The translations under genes and the position numbers were made by a program. A stretch of DNA of 64,000 bases from the NCBI GenBank assembly GCA_016715815.1, contig JADJXN010000004.1, positions 116,684 through 180,683 on the forward strand. Reading direction: 5' to 3'. Below are positions 9,397-18,923 of this stretch, piece after piece (position 1 is the first letter of the stretch; each line of letters begins with the position of its first letter). The DNA comes from Oligoflexia bacterium. GTDB lineage: Bacteria; Bdellovibrionota; Bdellovibrionia; JABDDW01. The notes below the pieces were generated by a model that had not been told where the DNA came from, did not search any database, and saw only the letters and a program-made list of their open reading frames with translations.

Positions 9397-10626
9397 ATGG
9401 CAGTTGTAAAACCCTTTAAAGCTTGGCGCTATAACTTATCAAATAAAGTTAAAGACTTATCTCGTGTGGTAGTGCCTCCCTATGATGTGATAACACCAGA
9501 AGAACTTAAAGAGATGAAGGCTTTAAGCCAATTTAACTTTAGCCAAGTTATTTTAGCTGAAGGTGAGAATAAGCATAAAAAAGCGGCAGAGTTTTTTTTA
9601 AACCTACAAAGCCAAGAAGTTTTAATTAGAGACAACACCCCGTGTTTTTATTTTTATAAACAAGATTTTAGCCTTTCAAACTATGAGCAGTTCTGCCAAG
9701 ACGTAGATAAAAATTTATCTCGCTATGGTTTTTTTGCAGTAGTGCAGGTTGAAGATTATAAAAATAAAGTTGTTTTACCCCATGAAAAGACATTTGCAAA
9801 ATATAAGCAAGACCGATATGAGCTTATGACTCAAGCCCAGGGGAACATGGAGCCCGTGTTCTTAGGCTATGATTCTTCTGATTTTACCGATTCTGAGTTT
9901 GAGCAAATTGTATCAGATTTAAAACCTTTGTATGACTACACTGACCGCTACAAGGTTCACCATACCTTGTGGGGGGTAGACAACAAGGTTATTATTGAAA
10001 AAGTTGAAGCAAAACTTAAAAACCAAAAGCTTTACATTCTTGATGGCCACCACCGCTATGAAACAGCTTTGAAATTTTACCAAGACAACCCACAAGAAAA
10101 TACTAAATATGTTTTGGCAAATGTTTGTGCGTTTAAACAAAAGGGTACGGTTATTTTACCAACCCATAGGCTGTTAAAATTTAATTCTGCAAATGAAAAA
10201 GCTTTATTTAATAAACGCTGTGAAGAGTTTTTTACTTTAGAGAATGTAGACAGCTTAAGTCAGCTTGAAGAAAAACTAAAGCTTGAGAGTGCCGTAGCCT
10301 TTGGAATTAAGTTTTCAGGCAATAAAGGTTATTTATTTGCAAAGCTAAAAGACAAAAAGGGCGCTAAAAAATCAGTCGACTTTTTGGATTTAGATTTTTT
10401 GCATGAAAGCTTTTTAAAAGAGGAGTTTAAGCCGTATTATGTAAGAAGCATTCCTGAGTTTGATCAGCTTTTAAAAGAAAATAAATATGATGTTGGTTTT
10501 TTAGTGCGCCCCAACACCTATGATGATGTTGTGGGTAAAGCCTTACATCAAAAAGTAATGCCGCATAAATCTACATTCTTTTTTCCTAAAATTCCCTCAG
10601 GCCTTGTAGTGCATAGCTTTAAATAA
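9397..10626 (+). CDS. DUF1015 family protein
   Basis: A 409-residue member of the DUF1015 family, recognised by the start KPFKAWRYN...VVPPYDVI and by the central LDGHHRYETALKFY motif. The family is widespread and its biochemical activity is not established to my knowledge; some members sit near serine-biosynthesis genes. No signal peptide or membrane segment is seen, so it is cytoplasmic. It begins at the base after the purD stop and ends one base before the next ATG, so all three genes are surely cotranscribed and probably translationally coupled. Confidence 0.85.
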   Translation: MAVVKPFKAWRYNLSNKVKDLSRVVVPPYDVITPEELKEMKALSQFNFSQVILAEGENKHKKAAEFFLNLQSQEVLIRDNTPCFYFYKQDFSLSNYEQFCQDVDKNLSRYGFFAVVQVEDYKNKVVLPHEKTFAKYKQDRYELMTQAQGNMEPVFLGYDSSDFTDSEFEQIVSDLKPLYDYTDRYKVHHTLWGVDNKVIIEKVEAKLKNQKLYILDGHHRYETALKFYQDNPQENTKYVLANVCAFKQKGTVILPTHRLLKFNSANEKALFNKRCEEFFTLENVDSLSQLEEKLKLESAVAFGIKFSGNKGYLFAKLKDKKGAKKSVDFLDLDFLHESFLKEEFKPYYVRSIPEFDQLLKENKYDVGFLVRPNTYDDVVGKALHQKVMPHKSTFFFPKIPSGLVVHSFK

Positions 10627-10627
10627 A

Positions 10628-11269
10628 ATGCAGCGCCCTGGTTGGAAATTTAATCAAAACCAAAAAAGCCACACTCAAGATGGACCAAATTTAGTTAGGC
10701 TTATGAAACCTGTGGGTAAGGGGTTAAGAAAAGTTTTAGCCATAGATGTGGGTTGTGGGGATGGCATTATTGCAAAAGAAATTCTTGATTATAATAAGGC
10801 CACACAAGTTGTAGCTATTGATATTCAAAGTGAAGCCATAAAAGCAGCAACTCATAACTTGAAAGAGGAGATTTTTTTAGAAAAGGCTAAAGTAGTGAAA
10901 ACAACGGCTCAAAAATTCTTTAAGAAAAAAGAAAACCTTGAAAGATTTGATTGCTTTGTTATTAACCCACCCTTTTTTGCACAAGGCTCAGGAGAGGCTA
11001 ACAAAAATAAAAAAGATCAAATTGCACGCCATGAGGTGCAATTAAAAATGAAGATGTGGGTTAAAGGAGCTGCGAGGCTTTTAAAATTTGGCGGAGACTT
11101 ATATTGTGTGTTCCCAACAGAAAGACTATCTGAGCTTTTGGTGGAATTATCCAAAAATAAAATAGAGCCAAAAGAACTCTGCTGGTATAAGTCTGACAAA
11201 AGAATGAGACGTTTTTTCTTGCGCGCAAAACGCGGAGCTAAGCCCGGCCTTCAAATAGCTTTTAAATAA
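10628..11269 (+). CDS. N6-adenine tRNA methyltransferase, TrmN6/YfiC-like
   Basis: A 213-residue SAM-dependent methyltransferase. The SAM-binding motif I VDVGCGDGIIAKEI and the N6-adenine motif NPPFF are present, followed by a KKDQIARHE segment that is typical of YfiC/TrmN6 (methylates A37 of tRNA1-Val). The N-terminus (QRPGWKFNQNQKSHTQDGPN) resembles the substrate-binding head of that group. It is the third gene of the purD operon. HemK/PrmC-like enzymes share NPPF, but the length and N-terminus favour the tRNA group. Confidence 0.75.
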   Translation: MQRPGWKFNQNQKSHTQDGPNLVRLMKPVGKGLRKVLAIDVGCGDGIIAKEILDYNKATQVVAIDIQSEAIKAATHNLKEEIFLEKAKVVKTTAQKFFKKKENLERFDCFVINPPFFAQGSGEANKNKKDQIARHEVQLKMKMWVKGAARLLKFGGDLYCVFPTERLSELLVELSKNKIEPKELCWYKSDKRMRRFFLRAKRGAKPGLQIAFK

Positions 11270-11286
11270 TTTTTTTTAAACAGTCA

Positions 11287-11856
11287 TTATTGTTTGCGCA
11301 TTGTAAGTGTGGCTACAGGCTGCAAATTGGCAATATGGGCTTGCTGTTGAGCTGGTGTGCCAGCCCCGGGGCATGTGGTTTCATACATTTCAAAAACATA
11401 GTTGCTGCCGTCTGTAAATGGGAATACCCATCCAGCAATGTTTGATCCGTTTGTACTAGCGCAGGCAAACACAGATTTATTTGCAGGAATACTTTGATGG
11501 TAAACATAAATTGCAACATTTACTGATGTGGCCCAGCTTATTTGAGCTGCACAACATTGTGGGCAAGTACTATAAAACTCATTTCCTGCCTGCAGTGGGG
11601 TGCAATATTTAGGGCTATTAATAAATAACTTAGAAGAGTTTGTGGAGCTTACAATTAAGTTTTCATTTGAATTGGGTGTTGGTGTGGGTTGTGTGTTGTT
11701 ATTTCCCGTACTTGATTGATTTATTTGTCCGCATTGAGGGCCAAAGCATAAAGAGCTTTGTGGGGATTGGCCACCGCAATTTTGATAGCTAGTGATAATA
11801 AGACCTAAAAACCCGATAAAGAATAATAATGCTATTGTTTTGTGTACGCCCCTCAT
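11287..11856 (-). CDS. predicted Cys-rich lipoprotein, unknown function
   Basis: A 189-residue protein with an N-terminal hydrophobic segment ending SYQNCGG, a lipobox of the kind common in Bdellovibrio-type lipoproteins (lipidation Cys at about residue 27). A low-complexity Asn/Pro/Thr linker (residues about 45-65) follows. A C-terminal domain of about 120 residues has Cys pairs (YCTP, CPQCCA, FACAS, TTCPG) that suggest disulfides. GGGGG precedes the ATG. I do not recognise the domain. It faces the purD operon tail to tail. Confidence 0.65.
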   Translation of the reverse strand: MRGVHKTIALLFFIGFLGLIITSYQNCGGQSPQSSLCFGPQCGQINQSSTGNNNTQPTPTPNSNENLIVSSTNSSKLFINSPKYCTPLQAGNEFYSTCPQCCAAQISWATSVNVAIYVYHQSIPANKSVFACASTNGSNIAGWVFPFTDGSNYVFEMYETTCPGAGTPAQQQAHIANLQPVATLTMRKQ

Positions 11857-11885
11857 ACTACCCCCTAGCTAAGAGTGTAAACTAT

Positions 11886-12470
11886 TTAAAAATGATGTGT
11901 AAGTGTTAGTGTTGGGTTAAGTTGAACTTGATAGATGTTGGTCGAGCTAACAAGAGATAAAGACGTTTCTTCGTCTAGTGGTTTAGTGAGGCTTAATGAG
12001 GCTACAGAGGTGTCCATATTATAAACCATGTGAGAGTTAAAAAAGCCTGAGTAGTCAATTTCTGCATTTCTCTCGAGGGCTTTAAAATTAAATTTAAAAG
12101 TGTGAACAGTTTCTTGTTTTTTAGCATCTCCAATGGAAAAGCTTTTGTTAGTGGCTTTTTCAACTTTTGAAATAGTCTTTCCTGCCACGGATTGTTTAAA
12201 AAAATCGCCATTCATAAACTCATCAGTAACCTTTTGAGACACCTTTTTTTGGATTTCCTCTCTCAAGACTGATGTGTTTTGTGTGGGGGTTAGATTGTAA
12301 GGTACATATTTATCAAAATATTTTCCAAAAGTTGATCTTGTATCTACGGTGACAAACTCTTGATCTAAATCTATAGATTTAAGATGGTCAGGGATGCTGG
12401 CCACACCAATACTGTTATGGCTAAATTGTGTTAAGCAGGTGATTGCTAAAAAAACTCTAAATAATCTCAT
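11886..12470 (-). CDS. exported protein, unknown function
   Basis: About 194 residues from the ATG at 12470, which opens a signal-peptide-like stretch MRLFRVFLAITCLTQF. An upstream in-frame start at 12563 exists but would put 31 non-signal residues in front, so I prefer 12470 although no clear ribosome-binding site precedes either. The body is hydrophilic, and the C-terminal third has alternating hydrophobic residues ending in LTLTHHF, compatible with beta strands. A hairpin with GGGGG/CCCCC arms lies in its probable 5' leader (12482-12514). No family recognised. Confidence 0.55.
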   Translation of the reverse strand: MRLFRVFLAITCLTQFSHNSIGVASIPDHLKSIDLDQEFVTVDTRSTFGKYFDKYVPYNLTPTQNTSVLREEIQKKVSQKVTDEFMNGDFFKQSVAGKTISKVEKATNKSFSIGDAKKQETVHTFKFNFKALERNAEIDYSGFFNSHMVYNMDTSVASLSLTKPLDEETSLSLVSSTNIYQVQLNPTLTLTHHF

Positions 12471-12817
12471 ACATGTAAAATGGGGGACGGGCCTAAAATC
12501 CGTCTTAAGCCCCCTTGGATTACCCGCTTTTACATAAGTTATATAGAGCAAAGTAAGGGCCAAGCGTTAAACCTACTTAAATTTGACCCCAGGCATTTTA
12601 AAGGGGTTAGCGGTGCTAGGATTAAGTTTTAATATTAGCTAAGTTATTGAAAATATTATAATTTATTAAATCATAAAATGCTTGTCAGTTGCCAAAAACC
12701 CATACGGCTTAAGTCCCATTATATGGGCTCTGGTATTTTTTGATTAAAATAATCTCTTCAAAATTAAAGGGGGCTCTGTCAATACTGTGGCCTTATATTT
12801 GTAATATTAAATTTCAG
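12471..12817. other. divergent intergenic region with repeated CTTAAG element
   Basis: A 347-bp gap between two divergent exported-protein genes. It holds a hairpin on the left (GGGGG at 12482-12486, ACGG/CCGT inside, CCCCC at 12510-12514) and two same-direction copies of a 13-mer of the form CGkCTTAAGyCCC at 12501-12513 and 12705-12717. The middle (12600-12680) is very AT-rich and could hold promoters, but I cannot single out a convincing -35/-10 pair. An in-frame TTG at 12740 would extend the right-hand gene. Confidence 0.35.
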
Positions 12818-14190
12818 ATGAAGATTATTAACCCCATTGTTTTTTTGGCATGCCTTTTACCTGTAGCAAACCTCGCAAGCGCTACTGTGTCTGAAAGCCC
12901 ATGCCCCGCTTTACTAGAAAAGCTTAGTTCTAAAAGTGCTATGCAAGCCTTGGGTGGGGTAGTGATAAGGCTCCAAGAATATTATGGTGATGGGTTTGGT
13001 GATTTTATGAATGCCCATGCCTTAGCTAAACAACTTAAAGCCAAGTTTTCTGACTTAGAAGTTTCAATAGTAATTGATGATAAGCATGCTTACAAAAATA
13101 TTAAATATAGATTTAATAACTTTAATCCTAAAGTGGCAGTAAATAAAATTGATGGAATTGATGTATATTATTCTGAGACTAAACAGGGGCGAGATTTTTT
13201 AAATACCAAGCAGTTTCAAATTATCAGAGTACCATCAGGTAATGCTTTAAACTTTGGCAATATCGGAAAGCTTAAGTATAACGTATACCTTGAAGAGCCA
13301 GGGGCTCCAGAGGGTAGTTTTAAGTTGATGTGGCGCAAGTACCCTAGAAATAAAGTTATTAAAGATAAAAATGGAAATTTACACTTAAGAATTAATCCGG
13401 GTTTTTCTTTAAAATCTTTTGGAGTTAATATTCCAGATTTAACTCATATTGAGGCTTTACCAAAACCAGCTTTATTAGAAATGTTACGTGAGCAAACAAA
13501 ATTAAATTTATCTAAACATAGTGATATTGCTCATGCTCAGTGGGGATTTGCTTATTACCATAAATATAATAGTAGTAGAGGAAAAGAATATTACAGGGCT
13601 CTTTATGAGAGCCTTAAAAAAAGAGGTGCTCAAACACCAGTTTATATTTTTGACTTTAGCCATGTTGACGAAATTACAGATTTAAAAAGGATAATTACAA
13701 AATATTTAAAAATACATTTAGAGTATAAAGATCTTCATTTGGGATTTAACCACATATTCCCAGATGGCACATTTATACCGACTAAATATAATTCCCAAAA
13801 AGCCCATATACAGTTGTACATGTGGGGCCAACTAACCATCAACTCTTCTTACATTTTATGCGGGTAGCACAAATCCCTGTTATGGTTACAGGAACCCAAA
13901 GTCTTTTTGAAGCTATTGCAATGGATATTCCTTTTTATTATGAGCAATTAGTTTGGAAGCTTGAGCTTCAAGAGGGTTTAGCTGAAAGAGCAAAATTGAG
14001 TTTAAATAAAGAGGAGGCCGAGTTTGTTAAAAGACTATATTCTGGCGTGGATTCAAAAGAAGAGCCTCTCAAGGAGCTTTTTGACTCCAGTGAAAAGCAA
14101 GCCATTATTAAAAAGTTTATTTTAAGTTTAAAGCAGGCTCCTAGTTTGTCTTGGAGTTTGGAAGAAGTAGCAAAAGTTTTAAAACCTTAA
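12818..14190 (+). pseudogene. exported protein with GT-B-like C-terminus, frameshifted
   Basis: Two frames join into one protein of about 457 residues. Frame one starts at the ATG at 12818 with a signal peptide (MKIINPIVFLACLLPVANLA) and runs into nonsense after YNSQKAH, stopping at 13867. The other frame is open from just after a TAA near 13790 and continues sensibly as YTVVHVGPTNHQLFLHF, then PVMVTGTQSLFEAI. Adding one A to the A5 run at 13797-13801 restores a single reading frame. The GTQSLFEA segment resembles the donor-binding region of GT-B glycosyltransferases, but a signal peptide argues against an ordinary cytoplasmic one. It overlaps the next, convergent gene by 4 bp. Confidence 0.6.
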
Positions 14191-15581
14191 ACGCTTCTAT
14201 CTGGTGGAATAAGGCCTTTTTTCTTAATCTTTTCAACCAAAGTGGTGCGGTTTAAATTTAAAAGATTAGCAGCTTTATTGCGGTTCCAGCTGGTGCGCTC
14301 CAAAGCTTGCATGATTAAGGCGTTTTCAAAGTTATCTACGGCACTATTAAAATCAAGACCCTTTTCTGGAACGGTTACTTTATCTGGGTTAAGGGCTACA
14401 TTGGTTTTTTGTTGGTATCTCTCGGGTAAATCATAAACGCCAATCACTCCTCGACCTTTTAAGATAACTAATCTTTCAATGAGGTTTTCAAGCTCTCTCA
14501 CATTTCCTGGCCAGTTGTACTCCATAAGAACTTCAAGGGCATCACGGTCAAAACCTTGGATGTCTCTTTTCTTAAGCTCATTAAATTGAGTAATAAAGTG
14601 GTTAATAAGTAATGGAATGTCTGATTTTCTATCTCTTAATGCGGGAACCTTAATTGGTATAACGTTTAATCTATAAAACAAATCTTCTCTAAAGCTTTTA
14701 TCTAAAACTGCTTTTTCTAAGTCTTTATTGGTAGCTGCAATAATTCTTACATCTACTTCAATTGGCTTAGTGCTTCCAACGGCTTCAAAGCGTCTTTCTT
14801 GTAAAACACGTAAAATTTTAACTTGAAGATTTGGGCTCATATCTCCAATTTCATCCAAAAATATAGTGCCGTCATTGGCAATTTCAAAACGGCCCTGTCT
14901 GTTTGAAATAGCTCCTGTAAAGGCGCCTCTAACATGACCAAAAAGTTCAGATTCTAATAACTCTCCTGGAATAGCTCCACAATTAACGGGCACCATTAAT
15001 TTTGAAGCGCGAGAGGAATTATAATGAATTGCTTTTGCTATTAATTCTTTCCCGGTTCCTGATTCCCCTGTGATAAGTACTGTTGAATTAGAATCTGCCA
15101 CAATTTCAATTAATTCAAAAACCTTCATGATGGCTTCTGATTGGCCAATGATATTTTCAAATTTATATTTTTCATGGAGTTGTTGACGAAGTAATTTATT
15201 TTCTAAGCTAAGGCGTTTGCTCTCAAGGGCCTTGTCTGTAAGAGCTAAAACCTCATCAATATTAAAAGGCTTTGTTACATAATGAAAGGCCCCTCTTTTC
15301 GTTGCTTCAATGGCGTTATCAATGCTTCCAAAACCAGTCATGACAATGCTTTGGCAGTGGTGGGTTTTTTGAAGCTTAGCCATAAACTCTAAACCATCAC
15401 CATCAGGCAATCTAATATCAACTAAAAGTAGATCTATGCTTTGTCCACCAGAGGTAAGGGATTCTGCCTCTGAAATGCAGCTCGCGGTTAAAACATGGTG
15501 GCCACGTTTTTCAAGTGCTCTAAAAAGAGCTGATCTGATACTTGATTCATCATCACAAACTAAGATTCTAGATTTTTGCAT
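14187..15581 (-). CDS. sigma54-dependent response regulator (NtrC family)
   Basis: A 464-residue transcription activator. An N-terminal receiver domain has acidic residues Asp10/Asp11 and the phospho-acceptor Asp55 (LLLVDIRLPDG). The central AAA+ domain has Walker A GESGTGKE, the GAFTGA loop that contacts sigma54, and the Walker B/sensor region GTIFLDEIGD. The C-terminus is a Fis-type helix-turn-helix (NRNKAANLLNLNRTTLVEKI). I take the ATG at 15581; the frame continues to 15653, but the extra residues do not belong to a receiver domain. It lies 107 bp downstream of the sensor kinase gene and is surely its partner. Confidence 0.93.
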   Translation of the reverse strand: MQKSRILVCDDESSIRSALFRALEKRGHHVLTASCISEAESLTSGGQSIDLLLVDIRLPDGDGLEFMAKLQKTHHCQSIVMTGFGSIDNAIEATKRGAFHYVTKPFNIDEVLALTDKALESKRLSLENKLLRQQLHEKYKFENIIGQSEAIMKVFELIEIVADSNSTVLITGESGTGKELIAKAIHYNSSRASKLMVPVNCGAIPGELLESELFGHVRGAFTGAISNRQGRFEIANDGTIFLDEIGDMSPNLQVKILRVLQERRFEAVGSTKPIEVDVRIIAATNKDLEKAVLDKSFREDLFYRLNVIPIKVPALRDRKSDIPLLINHFITQFNELKKRDIQGFDRDALEVLMEYNWPGNVRELENLIERLVILKGRGVIGVYDLPERYQQKTNVALNPDKVTVPEKGLDFNSAVDNFENALIMQALERTSWNRNKAANLLNLNRTTLVEKIKKKGLIPPDRSV

Positions 15582-15688
15582 GAGAGCCCCTATCCTTCCA
15601 TGGTTAAGAGACAAAGAGTTAACACTAGTGTACCAAAAACATGACAGAGTCAAAAGTCTTTCGTCAAAAAACTGTTTATGTTTGGACT

Positions 15689-17542
15689 TTAGACTGTCGG
15701 AAATTGAATGACTACGGTTGTAGATTTCCCTTCGGTGGAAGAAATTTCCATTTCACCAAAATGTTCCTTGACAATTTGGTAGCTTACACTCAAACCAAGA
15801 CCGGTATTTTTTGTTTTGTCTTTGGTCGTGAAAAAGGGTGTGAAAACTTTGGGTAAGCTTGAGGCTGCAATTCCTGGCCCATTGTCCGTAATATGTATTT
15901 CAAGCTTATTGTTTTTAATAACTGATTTTATTTCAATAAAAGGAGCAGGAGTTCTTTTTCCCTTAGACATTCTTTCGGCTAAGGCCTCACAGCTGTTTTG
16001 TAAAACATTAACAAAAACCTGCACTAGTTGGTTAAAATCCCCTTTGATTTTAACATCAGGGGCAGAAATTTCCTTTTCAATTTTAATTCCAATGGCTCTT
16101 GTTTGAAGCTCAATGATATTTAGGACTGATCTTAAAATATCTCCTAGGCGTTGGGGTTTAAAATCTGCGTTTTGAGAAACCCTTGTAAAAGATAAAAGGT
16201 TTTCAACAATGCTTTTGCATCTTAGAGCGGCTTGCTCCATATCAACAATGTCTTGATGTCTTTTGTCTTCTTTTGATAGCTCATTCTTAATAATTTGAAT
16301 AAAAGCTAAAATCCCTCCCAGAGGGTTATTAATTTCATGGGCAATGCTGGAGCCAATGGTGCCAAGCTCTGCCATTTTAGAAGATTCTAAAATTTGTCTT
16401 TGCATTTTAGATTGCTCAGAGGTGTCTTGGTAAAAACACACATAAGCTGTTTGGTTGTTTGCTAGTTTTAGCTCTTGTGTGTGTACTTGTAGTGAATTGA
16501 TATTAAAAGCATGGCCCAAGTTACATTCTTGGCAAGGTTTTGGTTGATTAAATAATATTTCATGGCATTTTTGCCCAATTATTTTATCAGGTGTTGTTTG
16601 AGCATTTTCTGCATAGGCTTTGTTGGCTCTAATAATTTTATAGTTTTCAGTTATCATGGAAAACGGGCTTGTGATGGCATCAAAGGTGGCATCCCACTCC
16701 TGCTTTAGCCCTTCAAGTTGTTCCATGGTGATCAGCCTGTCTATAGTGAGGCTGACGGCATCACTAACTTGTAATAAAAAATCCACATCTTCTTGGGTAA
16801 AGGGGTGAACTCTTTCCCGTGCAAAATAAATATGCCCTAAAAGAACTTTATTTTTTAATAGTGGTGCAGAGAGAATTTCTACATTGTCTTGCTTGAAAAA
16901 AACTTGGCCTTCAATAAAACTTTGACCCTTAAATAAAATCTGCGTCCAGCTTAGATCAAGTGCTGCTTTTAAGGCATCGTTAATAGATTTTTCAACCTGT
17001 CCCTTGTTAGAACTTTTTTGAATGGCTAAAAGCGCTCGGCTTAAAGCGCTTAATTTTTTTGTGGTGTTTAATAGAATCTCTCTTGAGCGAATTAAAAACT
17101 CTTCTCTTGCTGAGACTTTCTCTTCTAAGGTTTGGGTAAGGGTTTGAAGTTTTTTGTTTTGCTCTGTTCTTAAATTTAAAAAAGTTTGATTTTGCTTTAT
17201 TAATTCAAATTCCTCTAAAGCTTCACGCACAGAAAGCTGAAAGCTTTGAGTCTCAAAGCCGTTTAATATTTTAAAAACATGAGCCTCATTAATAAATTTT
17301 TGTAAATCTGTGGCGTTATTTTCTTGGGTGACAAGAATGGTTTGAGTGTCTTGGTTATTTTCATGGATCTTTTTTAAAAGCTCAATGCAAGATTTATTTT
17401 CAATTTGATCCTTAATTGCTAAAACAGAGTAAGTTTTTTCTTTTAAAATGTTCTCAGCACTTTCATAAGAGTCAGAAAAGTCTGCTCCAAACTCTACACT
17501 CTCAGGGCGTGGGTGGCCTACAATAAGTATACTAGCCTGCAT
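15689..17542 (-). CDS. sensor histidine kinase with GAF and PAS domains
   Basis: About 617 residues, with no membrane segment, so a soluble sensor. Order: a degenerate receiver-like domain (1-115, lacking the usual acidic pocket: LIVGHPRPE), coiled coil (about 115-165), a GAF-like region (about 170-270), and a PAS domain (about 285-370) with a CHEIL...CQEC cysteine motif common in this PAS type. Then HisKA with His402 (SSIAHEINNPLGG) and HATPase_c (NSCEAL, DNGPGI, GLGLSV). The ATG at 17542 overlaps the end of the HAD gene by 11 bp; an in-frame TTG lies 6 codons upstream. The operon also carries the sigma54 activator. Confidence 0.9.
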   Translation of the reverse strand: MQASILIVGHPRPESVEFGADFSDSYESAENILKEKTYSVLAIKDQIENKSCIELLKKIHENNQDTQTILVTQENNATDLQKFINEAHVFKILNGFETQSFQLSVREALEEFELIKQNQTFLNLRTEQNKKLQTLTQTLEEKVSAREEFLIRSREILLNTTKKLSALSRALLAIQKSSNKGQVEKSINDALKAALDLSWTQILFKGQSFIEGQVFFKQDNVEILSAPLLKNKVLLGHIYFARERVHPFTQEDVDFLLQVSDAVSLTIDRLITMEQLEGLKQEWDATFDAITSPFSMITENYKIIRANKAYAENAQTTPDKIIGQKCHEILFNQPKPCQECNLGHAFNINSLQVHTQELKLANNQTAYVCFYQDTSEQSKMQRQILESSKMAELGTIGSSIAHEINNPLGGILAFIQIIKNELSKEDKRHQDIVDMEQAALRCKSIVENLLSFTRVSQNADFKPQRLGDILRSVLNIIELQTRAIGIKIEKEISAPDVKIKGDFNQLVQVFVNVLQNSCEALAERMSKGKRTPAPFIEIKSVIKNNKLEIHITDNGPGIAASSLPKVFTPFFTTKDKTKNTGLGLSVSYQIVKEHFGEMEISSTEGKSTTVVIQFPTV

Positions 17543-18230
17543 GGGCGAGCCACTCCTCAAACTCTTTTAAGTTTTTTACTATATGATCGGGTCTTTCAAA
17601 CTCGTTTTGGGGCTTAAGATGTAAGTACTCTCCATGCTCAAACAAAACCCCCTTCATGCCTAAAGTTTTTGCAAAAGCGATATCTGTATCTATGCGGTTA
17701 CCGATGCTTACAAAATTCTCAGGCTTAAGATTTGATTGAGTTAGAATATTTTTGAACGAACTATTCTTATCTTTTTCTGAGCTTACATCCACAATAATGG
17801 TTTCATTAAAAATTCCATCAAGCTCTAAAAGGTTAATTTTAGTTTGCTGGGTTTGTATGTCTCCAATGGTGAGTAAAATTAATCTGTAATGACTTTTTAG
17901 TTTTTTTAAAACTTCTTTCGTCTGCGGGAATAATTTTATATTTTCTTTAATGCTTCTTTTTAGAAAGGCATTTTCTCCAGCTCTGGCTAGCACACTTGTT
18001 TTAATGTCCCCTTTTGATCCAAAGTGTTCTGCAATTTTTAAAAAAACATTTTCTCTAATATTATTTTTTTTAAAATCAGCGTGAGCTTGCATACAAGCTT
18101 TTGTTGTTGCGTTTAAGCCCTTTTCAATCATCACCTGAAATGCTTCCATAGAAGCGGGCTTTACAAGTAGGCCGTAGGTATCAAATAAAGTATCATCTAA
18201 ATCAAAAATAATATTTTTAATTATCGCCAT
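17532..18230 (-). CDS. HAD-superfamily hydrolase
   Basis: A 232-residue haloacid-dehalogenase-type phosphatase. Motif I is IIFDLDDTLFDT (nucleophile Asp10, Asp12), motif II is LLTIGD, and motif III/IV is FVSIGNRIDTDIAFAKTLG. The helical cap lies between motifs I and II (class C1), as in YjjG/phosphoglycolate phosphatase-like nucleotidases. Substrate unknown. It overlaps the M14 peptidase gene upstream by 14 bp and the kinase gene downstream by 11 bp, which indicates translational coupling in a four-gene operon. Confidence 0.88.
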   Translation of the reverse strand: MAIIKNIIFDLDDTLFDTYGLLVKPASMEAFQVMIEKGLNATTKACMQAHADFKKNNIRENVFLKIAEHFGSKGDIKTSVLARAGENAFLKRSIKENIKLFPQTKEVLKKLKSHYRLILLTIGDIQTQQTKINLLELDGIFNETIIVDVSSEKDKNSSFKNILTQSNLKPENFVSIGNRIDTDIAFAKTLGMKGVLFEHGEYLHLKPQNEFERPDHIVKNLKEFEEWLAHAG

Positions 18231-18882
18231 TAATTGCTAGCTCCAAAAGGGCTGGGCCCACCATGTCCCAAGCTTTTTGCTGTTCTACTTGCTCTGGTAA
18301 TTCTATACAAACACAGGCAGTTTTTAAATTATAGTAACAAAATTGTCCTAAACTTCCAGGGGTGGGGTACCCTATGTCATCTGTAATGGGGTGGTTAAAA
18401 TTTTTCATAAGTTTTAGTGCCCACTTTTTTGAGCGCTCTCCGGTGTAATTCATTTGTGGCACATAAGTATGACAGTGAATAACCAAAAAAGGGTTAGTCT
18501 CACGTAGTAGTTTTGCAAGGGCTTTTGTTTCTGGCTCGCTTTCAGGCTGCTTTCCTGGGTTATAGCGGGGGGCTTTAAATTCAGGGCTCCAATCCGAAGC
18601 GGGGAAATTACGGTTTAAATCCACTCCATTGGCATTTACTCTTTGGTTATTTTTTAACCCATCAGGGTTATAATCTGGAATTGCCAAACAACAGCTGTTT
18701 AGTTTTTGCAACACGCTTTGGGCATTTTTAATAAAATCCCAAACCAAAACAGAGCCCTCAGGCTCATCTCCATGAACTCCGCCAATGAGAAAAAATTTTG
18801 GCAAATTTATGTTGCCTAAAACATACATTTCAATGGGGAGGCCACCAGCAGAATGAGTAATAATTTTTTTAGTTTCTTTCAT
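18217..18882 (-). CDS. M14 zinc carboxypeptidase, MpaA-like murein peptide amidase
   Basis: A 221-residue M14-family metallopeptidase. Zinc ligands are seen as His37 and Glu40 (GGVHGDEPEG) and His136 or His138 (VIHCHTY). The substrate-binding NGVDLNRNFP motif is present and the catalytic Glu is about 194 (VCIELPEQ). The small size and lack of a signal peptide match MpaA, which cleaves the gamma-D-Glu-diaminopimelate bond of recycled murein tripeptides in the cytoplasm. It is the first gene of an operon with a HAD phosphatase and a two-component system. The start lies 41 bp from the divergent glmU start. Confidence 0.82.
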   Translation of the reverse strand: MKETKKIITHSAGGLPIEMYVLGNINLPKFFLIGGVHGDEPEGSVLVWDFIKNAQSVLQKLNSCCLAIPDYNPDGLKNNQRVNANGVDLNRNFPASDWSPEFKAPRYNPGKQPESEPETKALAKLLRETNPFLVIHCHTYVPQMNYTGERSKKWALKLMKNFNHPITDDIGYPTPGSLGQFCYYNLKTACVCIELPEQVEQQKAWDMVGPALLELAINGDN

Positions 18883-18923
18883 ACCCTTGACTCAAGTTTA
18901 AAGGCTAAGATAACTTGGCCATT

